11,174 nt of DNA, from positions 1 to 11,174 of the forward strand of contig CAZSVI010000120.1 of the NCBI GenBank assembly GCA_964610205.1, read 5' to 3'. Position numbers and translations under genes: made by a program. The DNA comes from CAZSVI01 sp964610205. Its GTDB lineage: Bacteria; Bacillota; Clostridia; DSM-8532. This document shows positions 5,296 to 11,174 of the stretch, piece by piece. Every line of letters begins with the position of its first letter. The stretch's first letter is position 1. The notes below the pieces were generated by a model that worked only from the letters and a program-made list of their open reading frames with translations, did not search any database and was not told where the DNA came from.

Positions 5296-6171
5296 TTGAA
5301 TTACAAGTACCAAATTGCGGAATTGAATATGAACATTACATCGGATTGTGACTATTTGATAAAAAGGATGGAATCATTTCAGGTAGATTCCTTTGATAAG
5401 TCCGATCTAAACGTAAAAATGAAACATAGTGATTCCTTGCATGCAGATGGTGAAATCATCATACAGGATAATGGTGTAGGATGGATGAACAAAGAAAACA
5501 CTTATGTTTCATGTGCAAGGATTCACAACCAGGATGATATTCTTACAGTTCTTGAAGTTGAAAAGAATTGGCTTAATGCAAATATCGAATATTCTAAAAA
5601 AAGTGGATTTTCAATCACAAACAATAACATCGATTATGGTGATTTTAACGCATTTCATATGGTGGGAGTCTTATTCAGATATAGCATACTAAACCACCAG
5701 GGAATTGTGGTACACGCTTCATCCATTGATTTTAACGGTAAGGGCATAATTTTTACCGCTCCTGCGGGAACAGGAAAATCGACACATGTTAAACTCTGGG
5801 AAAAATATCTTGGCAGTCAGATCAAAGTAATAAATGATGACACACCTGTTTTAAAACAAAAAAAAGAGGGTAATTTTATATATGGAACACCGTGGAGCGG
5901 TTCATCGGATAAATTTTTAAACACATGCGTACCGCTTTCTGCTATTGTAATAATAGAAAGAGCAGAAAAAAACAGTATAACCCAACTTTCCGTAACTAAC
6001 GCTGCAACAAAACTAATGCCACGATTTTTCCTTCCATACTTTGATAAAGACCTGATGAATAAGGCTGTTACTATATATGAAAAAATTATATCACAAACAC
6101 CGGTATACTTATTGAAATGCACACCTGAAAAAGAAGCCATGGAGATTGTGTATCAATGTATACAAAAATGA
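5296..6171 (+). CDS. HPr-kinase-like P-loop protein, possible peptide kinase
   Basis: This 291-residue cytoplasmic protein has a P-loop Pro-Ala-Gly-Thr-Gly-Lys-Ser-Thr at 156-163 and an Asn-Asp-Asp-Thr at 180-183. It also has Gly-Thr-Pro-Trp-Ser-Gly at 197-202. This layout matches the HprK-like proteins found in RiPP and PqqD gene neighbourhoods, not the classical HPr kinase of carbon control, whose N-terminal domain and signature are not seen. The first 120 residues are poorly conserved and unrecognised. Known relatives in some lasso-peptide clusters phosphorylate a peptide serine. Whether this one acts on the Ser-rich tails of peptides A and B is inference. The gene starts with TTG immediately after the terminator, so its expression is probably lower than that of the precursors. 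A 78-base gap separates it from the Wzz gene. Confidence 0.75.
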   Translation: MNYKYQIAELNMNITSDCDYLIKRMESFQVDSFDKSDLNVKMKHSDSLHADGEIIIQDNGVGWMNKENTYVSCARIHNQDDILTVLEVEKNWLNANIEYSKKSGFSITNNNIDYGDFNAFHMVGVLFRYSILNHQGIVVHASSIDFNGKGIIFTAPAGTGKSTHVKLWEKYLGSQIKVINDDTPVLKQKKEGNFIYGTPWSGSSDKFLNTCVPLSAIVIIERAEKNSITQLSVTNAATKLMPRFFLPYFDKDLMNKAVTIYEKIISQTPVYLLKCTPEKEAMEIVYQCIQK

Positions 6172-6180
6172 GTGATGTAA

Positions 6181-6199
6181 TAATTTGGGGCTCAAATTA
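6181..6199 (+). repeat. 7-bp inverted repeat between the cassette and the Wzz gene
   Basis: TAATTTG at 6181-6187 pairs with CAAATTA at 6193-6199 around a GGGCT loop. No T-run follows, so it is not a standard terminator. The surrounding gap (6172-6249) is AT-rich and shows no convincing promoter. Confidence 0.35.
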
Positions 6200-6249
6200 A
6201 ATAAAGTAAATACGATATATATATTAGTAACACTAAACCGGAGGTTATA

Positions 6250-7008
6250 ATGAATCAAAATACAAAATATGCTGAGATTGATATACGGGAATTATTCCTT
6301 CTGCTCATAAAAAAAAGTTGGATTATACTTATTTGTGTATTGATGTCAGCAGGAATAACAGGTTATTATTCATATACACAATTAACCGACTATTATAGTG
6401 CAACAGCAACAGTTTATTTAGGGAAAGAAGGCCTGGGAAGTACCATTGATCTTGGTACGATTAGTCTGAATAATCAATTAATGAGTGATTATATTAATCT
6501 TATCAAATCAAGACTGGTCGCGGATGAAGTTAAAAAGAGAATGAATATAAATGTATCAACCGATGTTATTCAGAAAGGTATTTCAGCATACATGCCTACC
6601 GATCAGAAAACGTCAACCCGAATGTTCCGGGTATCATTTCAGAGTTCCAATCCGGAATTCGCTGCAGATATTGTAAACTATACCTGTGAAGTGCTTCTTG
6701 AAAAAGCGGAGGGCATATTTGGCGTTAAAAACGCTCAAATTATTGATAGGGCATTGGTTCCAAAATATCCTAATGGTCCGAACAGAAGTAAAAATGTTAT
6801 TATTGCCGCCGGCGTTGGTTTTATCCTTGGAATCCTGATAATCTTTTTAATAGAATTTATAAACTACACTTTCAGAAAACCTGAGGACATTGAAAAACTT
6901 TTAGGTTTGACAGTGCTTGGCGTAATACCGGAATTCAAAGGTGAGAAAAGAGACGATATAAAGAAAGGATTTCAAAATGGACGAGCTAAGAGAATATCAA
7001 GTATCTAA
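6250..7008 (+). CDS. cpsC: Wzz/CpsC-type polysaccharide chain-length and kinase-adaptor protein
   Basis: This 252-residue membrane protein has the Wzz layout. A short cytoplasmic N-terminus contains Ile-Asp-Ile-Arg-Glu-Leu. The first span lies at about 24-41, followed by an extracytoplasmic domain of about 140 residues, a Pro-rich stretch Pro-Lys-Tyr-Pro-Asn-Gly-Pro-Asn at 171-178, and a second span at about 183-205. The cytoplasmic tail contains Arg-Lys-Pro-Glu-Asp-Ile-Glu-Lys, typical of CpsC/CapA members. In Gram-positive systems this protein sets polymer length and activates the separate CpsD kinase through its tail. GGAGGT at 6240-6245 precedes the ATG by 4 bases. Its last 32 bases overlap the start of the kinase gene in another frame, so the two are tightly coupled. 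Confidence 0.9.
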   Translation: MNQNTKYAEIDIRELFLLLIKKSWIILICVLMSAGITGYYSYTQLTDYYSATATVYLGKEGLGSTIDLGTISLNNQLMSDYINLIKSRLVADEVKKRMNINVSTDVIQKGISAYMPTDQKTSTRMFRVSFQSSNPEFAADIVNYTCEVLLEKAEGIFGVKNAQIIDRALVPKYPNGPNRSKNVIIAAGVGFILGILIIFLIEFINYTFRKPEDIEKLLGLTVLGVIPEFKGEKRDDIKKGFQNGRAKRISSI

Positions 7009-7657
7009 AAACCTTATATCATATATTTCTCCGAATTCAACAGCCGCCGAAGCATACAGGGCTTTACGTACGAATCTGTTTTATTCGTCTGTTGACAAAA
7101 AAATCAAATCAATAACAATTTCCAGTGCCGATATTCAGGATGGGAAAACGGTAACCGCTTGTAATCTGGCAATAAGCATTGCAAACGCTGGAAGCAAGGT
7201 ATTGTTAATTGATGCTGATCTTCGTAAGCCAAATGTGCATAAGCAGTTTATCATACCTAATAGAGCAGGCTTAACAAACTTATTAATGGAAGAATGCGAA
7301 TTAGGCGAAGCACTATTTATGGTAGAAGATATACCCAATTTAGATATCCTTGTATCCGGTACTATTCCTCCAAATCCTTCTGAAATACTTTCAAGCATCA
7401 AAATAAAAGAGCTTATTGAGTATCTTTCTAAAAAATATGATTTGATTTTAATTGATTCACCTCCGCTGGGGTATGTTTCCGACGGGATTATACTTGCTGG
7501 AATAACTGATGGTGTAATTTTAACTGTTGCTGCGAAAGTAACAAAGATAAACCATGCTCAGACAGCTGTTAAGGATTTACAAAAGGTGGATGCAAATATT
7601 CTTGGCGTTATAATGACAAAAGTGAAAAGAAAATCCGATGAATACCGCTATTACTAG
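6977..7657 (+). CDS. cpsD: CpsD-type tyrosine autokinase (BY-kinase)
   Basis: This 226-residue cytoplasmic protein matches the bacterial tyrosine kinase family. The Walker A is Ala-Asp-Ile-Gln-Asp-Gly-Lys-Thr at 51-58, where most members have Pro-Gly-Glu-Gly-Lys-Ser. The Walker A' is Leu-Leu-Ile-Asp-Ala-Asp at 76-81, followed by Leu-Arg-Lys-Pro. The Walker B-like motif is Leu-Ile-Leu-Ile-Asp-Ser-Pro-Pro at 156-163. The C-terminus ends in a compact Tyr cluster (Tyr223, Tyr225, Tyr226), the usual autophosphorylation site. It would partner the Wzz/CpsC protein encoded upstream and be dephosphorylated by the PHP phosphatase at 494-1219. AAAGGA at 6964-6969 lies 7 bases before the ATG. The tyrosine tail is shorter than in many homologues, which may limit phosphorylation states. 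Confidence 0.92.
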   Translation: MDELREYQVSKNLISYISPNSTAAEAYRALRTNLFYSSVDKKIKSITISSADIQDGKTVTACNLAISIANAGSKVLLIDADLRKPNVHKQFIIPNRAGLTNLLMEECELGEALFMVEDIPNLDILVSGTIPPNPSEILSSIKIKELIEYLSKKYDLILIDSPPLGYVSDGIILAGITDGVILTVAAKVTKINHAQTAVKDLQKVDANILGVIMTKVKRKSDEYRYY

Positions 7658-7699
7658 TAATAGCCGCATATTTTAATTAAAAATAAGGGGTATTATTTT

Positions 7700-8989
7700 T
7701 TGCAATACATTATAAGAGTACCTAAAAGAATAAATCTCTTTGTTGTATTAACACTTATAGTTTTTCTTACACCTGTTATAATGCAAATCACAAAGAATAA
7801 CTATGTTAAGTTGATTGAAGACGCAGCTTACCTGATAATGCTCCTGCAATCAGTCTATATTATGTTATTTCATAATAGAATTATTTTTGAGAAAAGTAAA
7901 ACGATGCTTCTTTTTGTTTTACTGCTATTAACATTTACAGTAATTGGTATTTATTATAATGGAATATCTCTTGTAATACTGCAGTTTAGAGAATTCAAAT
8001 ACCTACTTTTACTCGTTATTATGATTCCTTATGCAGATAAGGAATATTTTAAACATGTCTGGACAGTGTTAAAAATTATAGCTGCTATCAGTATTCCGGT
8101 ATCAGTTATTCAATGGTTTATTTATAAAAATGACGGAGATAGAATTACCGGTCTGTTAGGATATGGCGGAAGTGGAACATTGACATTGTTTGTATTAATT
8201 ATTTTTTTTACCGAACTTGGAATGAGACTTCAAAATAATAAGTCTATTTTAGGATACTATATTTTGTATTTAATACCAACCGCTCTCAATGAAACTAAAA
8301 TTACTCTTTTCTTATTTCCGGTTTTGCTTTTAATGACATTGATATTAACAAAGAAACTTAGATCAAAGCAAACTATTATTATTATAGTTGTTGTAATAGT
8401 TTTATTTTTTGCTTGGGCATACTCATATGAAAGAATGTATTCACGCAGTGCTGTTGATGTTTTTTCAAGTGAATTTTTAGAAAATTATTTGTATGCAACA
8501 CATTGGGTTGGTGACGCAGGTCGTATAGCAAAAGTAATATATGCCTTTAATATTATAAAAGATACTAACATATTTTTGGGATATGGGCTTGGCTCATCAT
8601 ATATTGGAGGAACAAGCGGCTTAACAGGCATTATTTCAAGAACATATTATAACAGGGAAATGTTCGGCGGTACAAAACCTCAGCTTTTTTTATCACTATT
8701 GGATAAGGGACTTTTAGGCACAATACTGATTATAGCAATACTAATTGTCTATTGTATTAAGGTAATAAGAAAAAAGAATATTACACTCGAGGCTCTTGTT
8801 TCGATTAATTGTTTCACAATAATTTTTGCAACTTTAATATACCAAAACATATTTTACACATACCAGATTATGTATATATTTGCATTATATACAATCCTTC
8901 ATTTGAAGCAAGAGAGTAATATCACTCAGATTGATGATGCTGTTAAGACAGAAAAGGAGAGTACCAATGAACATTTCTTTAAAAAATAA
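7700..8989 (+). CDS. Wzy-like polysaccharide polymerase / O-antigen ligase family membrane protein
   Basis: This 429-residue, very hydrophobic protein has about ten to twelve predicted spans between residues 12 and 400. A longer polar loop lies at about 240-290, and Phe-Leu-Gly-Tyr-Gly-Leu-Gly-Ser lies at 292-299. That glycine-rich loop motif and topology are typical of Wzy-type polymerases, which join lipid-linked repeat units outside the membrane. The sequence is too divergent for a specific name, and a ligase is possible. It starts with TTG, with TAAGGGG at 7684-7690 nine bases upstream. Codon use is visibly more AT-rich than in the upstream genes, as is usual for strain-specific polysaccharide genes. 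Its C-terminal 23 nucleotides overlap the start of the deacetylase gene. Confidence 0.8.
   Translation: MQYIIRVPKRINLFVVLTLIVFLTPVIMQITKNNYVKLIEDAAYLIMLLQSVYIMLFHNRIIFEKSKTMLLFVLLLLTFTVIGIYYNGISLVILQFREFKYLLLLVIMIPYADKEYFKHVWTVLKIIAAISIPVSVIQWFIYKNDGDRITGLLGYGGSGTLTLFVLIIFFTELGMRLQNNKSILGYYILYLIPTALNETKITLFLFPVLLLMTLILTKKLRSKQTIIIIVVVIVLFFAWAYSYERMYSRSAVDVFSSEFLENYLYATHWVGDAGRIAKVIYAFNIIKDTNIFLGYGLGSSYIGGTSGLTGIISRTYYNREMFGGTKPQLFLSLLDKGLLGTILIIAILIVYCIKVIRKKNITLEALVSINCFTIIFATLIYQNIFYTYQIMYIFALYTILHLKQESNITQIDDAVKTEKESTNEHFFKK
8954..8960 (+). promoter_or_regulatory. ribosome binding site that sets the deacetylase start at 8967
   Basis: AAGGAGA at 8954-8960 lies inside the polymerase gene and 6 bases before ATG 8967. 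Earlier in-frame ATGs at 8931-8937 have no such site and would add 12 residues that spoil the lipoprotein signal. Confidence 0.7.
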
Positions 8990-10415
8990 AATAACTATTA
9001 TTATGGTATTATGTATATGTTCTTTTATATTAGTTAGTTGTAAAGCAAATGTAATTAATAAAGAATACAAAAATATTATCAATACTTACAAAACACAGAA
9101 TACTTATATTGCCGGTGAAGACAATAAAAAAGATACATGGAAACCAACAAATTATATTAATGAACCAGGCGTATGTATTGAAGACACAGATTTCATCAAC
9201 TGTTGGATTCTTCCTAATACTAACAGCATATTATCCAAGAAGAGAATAACTGATGAAAAATTGTATGAAACCGGAACTCTTATTTTTGAAGCTAAAGCAG
9301 GTGCATGGAACGGAATAACCAAAGCTATCAACTATGACTTTACTGATATAAAAATATTAGCACTAGCCTTTTACATTGATGATCAATATGCTTTTGATAG
9401 CTGTAAAATACAATTATCATCGTCAGAAAGCAATGCCCGCAGTAATTCTAATAATTGGAAAAAGTATTGTGAAGCAAAGTGCGGTTTTACTTCAACAAGA
9501 TTACATCGCGGATGGAATTATATTAAATTAACAAATGAAGATTTTACATTTCACGGCGATGAAAAGTGGGGGTTGTTTAAAGCATTAAGAATTATTGTTG
9601 ACATACCAAGTTATAAATTTAATCACGTTTATTCCGGAATGACAGATGAAAAAGTAGAAAGCTCCATATTTGGAATTGGTGGGATTTATCTAGACCCTTC
9701 ATATGAAAAACCAAAGCTCATGTTTAATTTTGATGACAGTTCTCTCTCATTGTTTACAAATGGATTCCCATACTTAGAGGAGAAGGGGATAAAGGGTACG
9801 TTGTTTGTTTGCTTTAACCATATTGTTGAAAATGGAGGCAGTATAGCTACAATGAATGAAGCACAACATGATGAACTGTATAAAGCAGGATGGGATATAG
9901 GAAACCATTCAACTACACATGGAGATATCTATGCAATGACGGAAGATGAAATTTATTGGGAATATAAGACAAATAGAGATTTTCTGGTAGGCAAAGGATG
10001 GTTAACCGGAGGTTTGTTATCTGCACCACCTAATGGCCGGAATAATTACATTACTAACAAAGTATTATATGACCTGGGTTACAGATTTGTTCGAGGAAAT
10101 AAAGCCTATTATATTGATGGGATTACACCAGATAGTATAATGCAATTTCCGACATTCGAGATTAGAAGTGATACCCCGGTGAAAACGACAATGGATAGAA
10201 TTGATAATGCAATAAAAAGAGGATCATCAATAAGTATTTTTACGCATCATATTGTTGAGTCGGATCCGGATTTATACAGCACGACAATAAAAGATTTCAA
10301 AGAGGTTGTAGATTATGCCGTTATAATGAGAGACGCAGGATTAATTGATATTGTTACAATGTCAGAGTTTTATTATGGTTTGAGTGATAAGAGTATAGCA
10401 CAAAGAGGATATTGA
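8967..10415 (+). CDS. lipoprotein polysaccharide deacetylase (NodB-type) with an N-terminal sugar-binding-like domain
   Basis: From ATG 8967 the product has 482 residues. A basic N-terminus and hydrophobic core end in a lipobox Leu-Val-Ser-Cys with Cys25, so it should be lipid-anchored on the outer face of the membrane. Residues about 75-245 look beta-rich with several Trp and could be a carbohydrate-binding or jelly-roll domain (inference). The NodB-type deacetylase domain covers about 248-470. Motif 1 is Phe-Asp-Asp at 255-257, motif 2 is His-Ser-Thr-Thr-His at 314-318, a Pro-Pro-Asn-Gly-Arg loop lies at 354-358, and Thr-His-His is at 426-428. These supply the catalytic Asp and metal ligands. 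The usual Thr-Phe-Asp-Asp-Gly is Asn-Phe-Asp-Asp-Ser here. Such enzymes remove acetyl groups from GlcNAc-type polymers, which fits an exopolysaccharide locus. Confidence 0.85.
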   Translation: MNISLKNKITIIMVLCICSFILVSCKANVINKEYKNIINTYKTQNTYIAGEDNKKDTWKPTNYINEPGVCIEDTDFINCWILPNTNSILSKKRITDEKLYETGTLIFEAKAGAWNGITKAINYDFTDIKILALAFYIDDQYAFDSCKIQLSSSESNARSNSNNWKKYCEAKCGFTSTRLHRGWNYIKLTNEDFTFHGDEKWGLFKALRIIVDIPSYKFNHVYSGMTDEKVESSIFGIGGIYLDPSYEKPKLMFNFDDSSLSLFTNGFPYLEEKGIKGTLFVCFNHIVENGGSIATMNEAQHDELYKAGWDIGNHSTTHGDIYAMTEDEIYWEYKTNRDFLVGKGWLTGGLLSAPPNGRNNYITNKVLYDLGYRFVRGNKAYYIDGITPDSIMQFPTFEIRSDTPVKTTMDRIDNAIKRGSSISIFTHHIVESDPDLYSTTIKDFKEVVDYAVIMRDAGLIDIVTMSEFYYGLSDKSIAQRGY

Positions 10416-10455
10416 TGAATGAAGAAACAGACTCTAAATAAGGAATAAGATTACT

Positions 10456-11174
10456 ATGAGGATTTTCTGGGTAATATCCGATAGATTGGATACCAAGGTA
10501 GATAAATCAACCATTATTGAAATGGTTTACGAAATTAAAAAGCTGGGTATTGAAATTAGTGTTTTAGCTGGCTATAAAGAAAAGCGATATGTTAATGATT
10601 CCAGAAATTTTTATCCGGTATATTTTAAAGGAATAAATTTCCCTTTTTTATACAGGATAAGTTTACTGATAAAAATTATGGTATATCTTTATAAAAACTG
10701 CAAAAGAAATGATATTATTATTACCCATGATACTTTACTTTGGATGTATGCAATTTTGCGTATGCTTAAAAAAGTCAGAATTCATTATGACTTGAGAACA
10801 CTACCGGTAGATATACATTCATTAAAGGAGAAATTTAATCATTTAATTTCATGGAAATTACATAATTATCTATTTAAAAATGTACCGGATTCATATTCTT
10901 TTATAACAGAACGCATAAAAAAATCAATGGAAGATGCGTTTAAATTTAAACTAAAAGAAAAGTATTGTTTTTGGTCTTCAGGAGTTAATCTGAATATTTG
11001 CGTTACAAATGCTAAACAAAAAGAAAATGATTATATTAATTTATTTTACCATGGCTCAATTACATCCAACAGAGGAATAGGAACACTTATTAAGTCTGTA
11101 TCATTACTGTCTCCAGACTATAATATTAAATTAATTATAGTAGGAGATGGTAAAGACTTATATGAAATGAAAAA
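10456..11174 (+). CDS. glycosyltransferase, GT4-like, cut by the window end
   Basis: The first 239 codons of a glycosyltransferase are present and the frame is open to the window end. The N-terminal half has alternating beta strands and helices with His91-Asp92 and Tyr111-Asp112-Leu-Arg in typical positions. The second Rossmann-like half starts near Asn195. It has Tyr-His-Gly-Ser-Ile at 198-202, Asn-Arg-Gly-Ile-Gly at 205-209 and Ile-Ile-Val-Gly-Asp-Gly at 227-232, the group-1/GT4 donor-binding pattern. The Glu-x7-Glu motif is not yet reached. It would add a sugar to the lipid-linked repeat unit in the cytoplasm, with unknown sugar specificity. The ATG is supported only by AAGGAA at 10440-10445, 10 bases away. 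It follows the deacetylase gene by 40 bases. Confidence 0.8.
   Translation, partial: MRIFWVISDRLDTKVDKSTIIEMVYEIKKLGIEISVLAGYKEKRYVNDSRNFYPVYFKGINFPFLYRISLLIKIMVYLYKNCKRNDIIITHDTLLWMYAILRMLKKVRIHYDLRTLPVDIHSLKEKFNHLISWKLHNYLFKNVPDSYSFITERIKKSMEDAFKFKLKEKYCFWSSGVNLNICVTNAKQKENDYINLFYHGSITSNRGIGTLIKSVSLLSPDYNIKLIIVGDGKDLYEMK

Noticed and set aside
1254..6171. Lasso peptide cluster
   Set aside because: An RRE-like protein and HprK-like protein are shared with some lasso clusters, but no asparagine-synthetase-like cyclase or transglutaminase-like leader peptidase is present.
5296..6171. Classical HPr kinase/phosphorylase of carbon catabolite control
   Set aside because: Only the P-loop core resembles it. 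The usual N-terminal domain and C-terminal signature are not seen, and the neighbours are peptide-maturation genes.
10415..10441. Eight-codon ORF overlapping the deacetylase stop (ATGA)
   Set aside because: It ends 14 bases before the glycosyltransferase start and has no convincing ribosome binding site of its own. It could aid coupling, but it is too short to support as a gene.

Overview
The window reads as part of a long plus-strand operon from a low-GC Firmicute, most likely a member of the Clostridia (inference). The evidence is strong AAGGAGG-type ribosome binding sites, frequent TTG/GTG starts, AT-rich codons and Firmicutes-type Cps/Eps genes. No gene is seen on the minus strand. No tRNA, rRNA, CRISPR array or insertion sequence is seen.

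Layout. (1) Positions 1-493 hold an unlisted 37-residue membrane mini-protein gene (103-216) and a 277-base leader with several inverted repeats. (2) Position 494 opens the polysaccharide operon with a CpsB/YwqE-type PHP phosphatase. (3) Positions 1254-6171 interrupt the usual cpsB-cpsC-cpsD order. This stretch holds an S24/S26-type peptidase, an ABC exporter, a PqqD-like protein, a radical SAM/SPASM enzyme, two small tandem paralogous peptide genes (4876-5025 and 5095-5238), an intrinsic terminator and an HPr-kinase-like ATPase. (4) Positions 6250-10415 return to polysaccharide genes: a Wzz/CpsC chain-length protein, a CpsD tyrosine autokinase, a Wzy-like polymerase and a lipoprotein polysaccharide deacetylase. 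(5) A glycosyltransferase starts at 10456 and runs off the end.

The most interesting content is block 3. It looks like a complete biosynthetic cassette for a ribosomally made, post-translationally modified peptide (RiPP). It has two precursors, a PqqD-type recognition element, a SPASM maturase, a possible peptide kinase, a possible leader peptidase and an exporter. The two precursors share a leader-like N-terminus (13 of the first 20 residues identical) and diverge in Cys-containing tails, but both keep a Trp-x-Gly at residues 41-43. The cassette lies in the same transcription direction inside an exopolysaccharide locus, which suggests that peptide production and capsule or matrix production are co-expressed. 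The exact chemistry cannot be read from sequence.

Regulation. The spacing suggests one or a few long transcripts. A clear intrinsic terminator just after the second precursor should make the precursors more abundant than the downstream genes, unless it is bypassed. The leader before cpsB could host an antitermination or attenuation signal, but no named element was recognised. From the polymerase onward the DNA looks visibly more AT-rich than the cpsB-to-radical SAM part, as is common for strain-variable polysaccharide genes.
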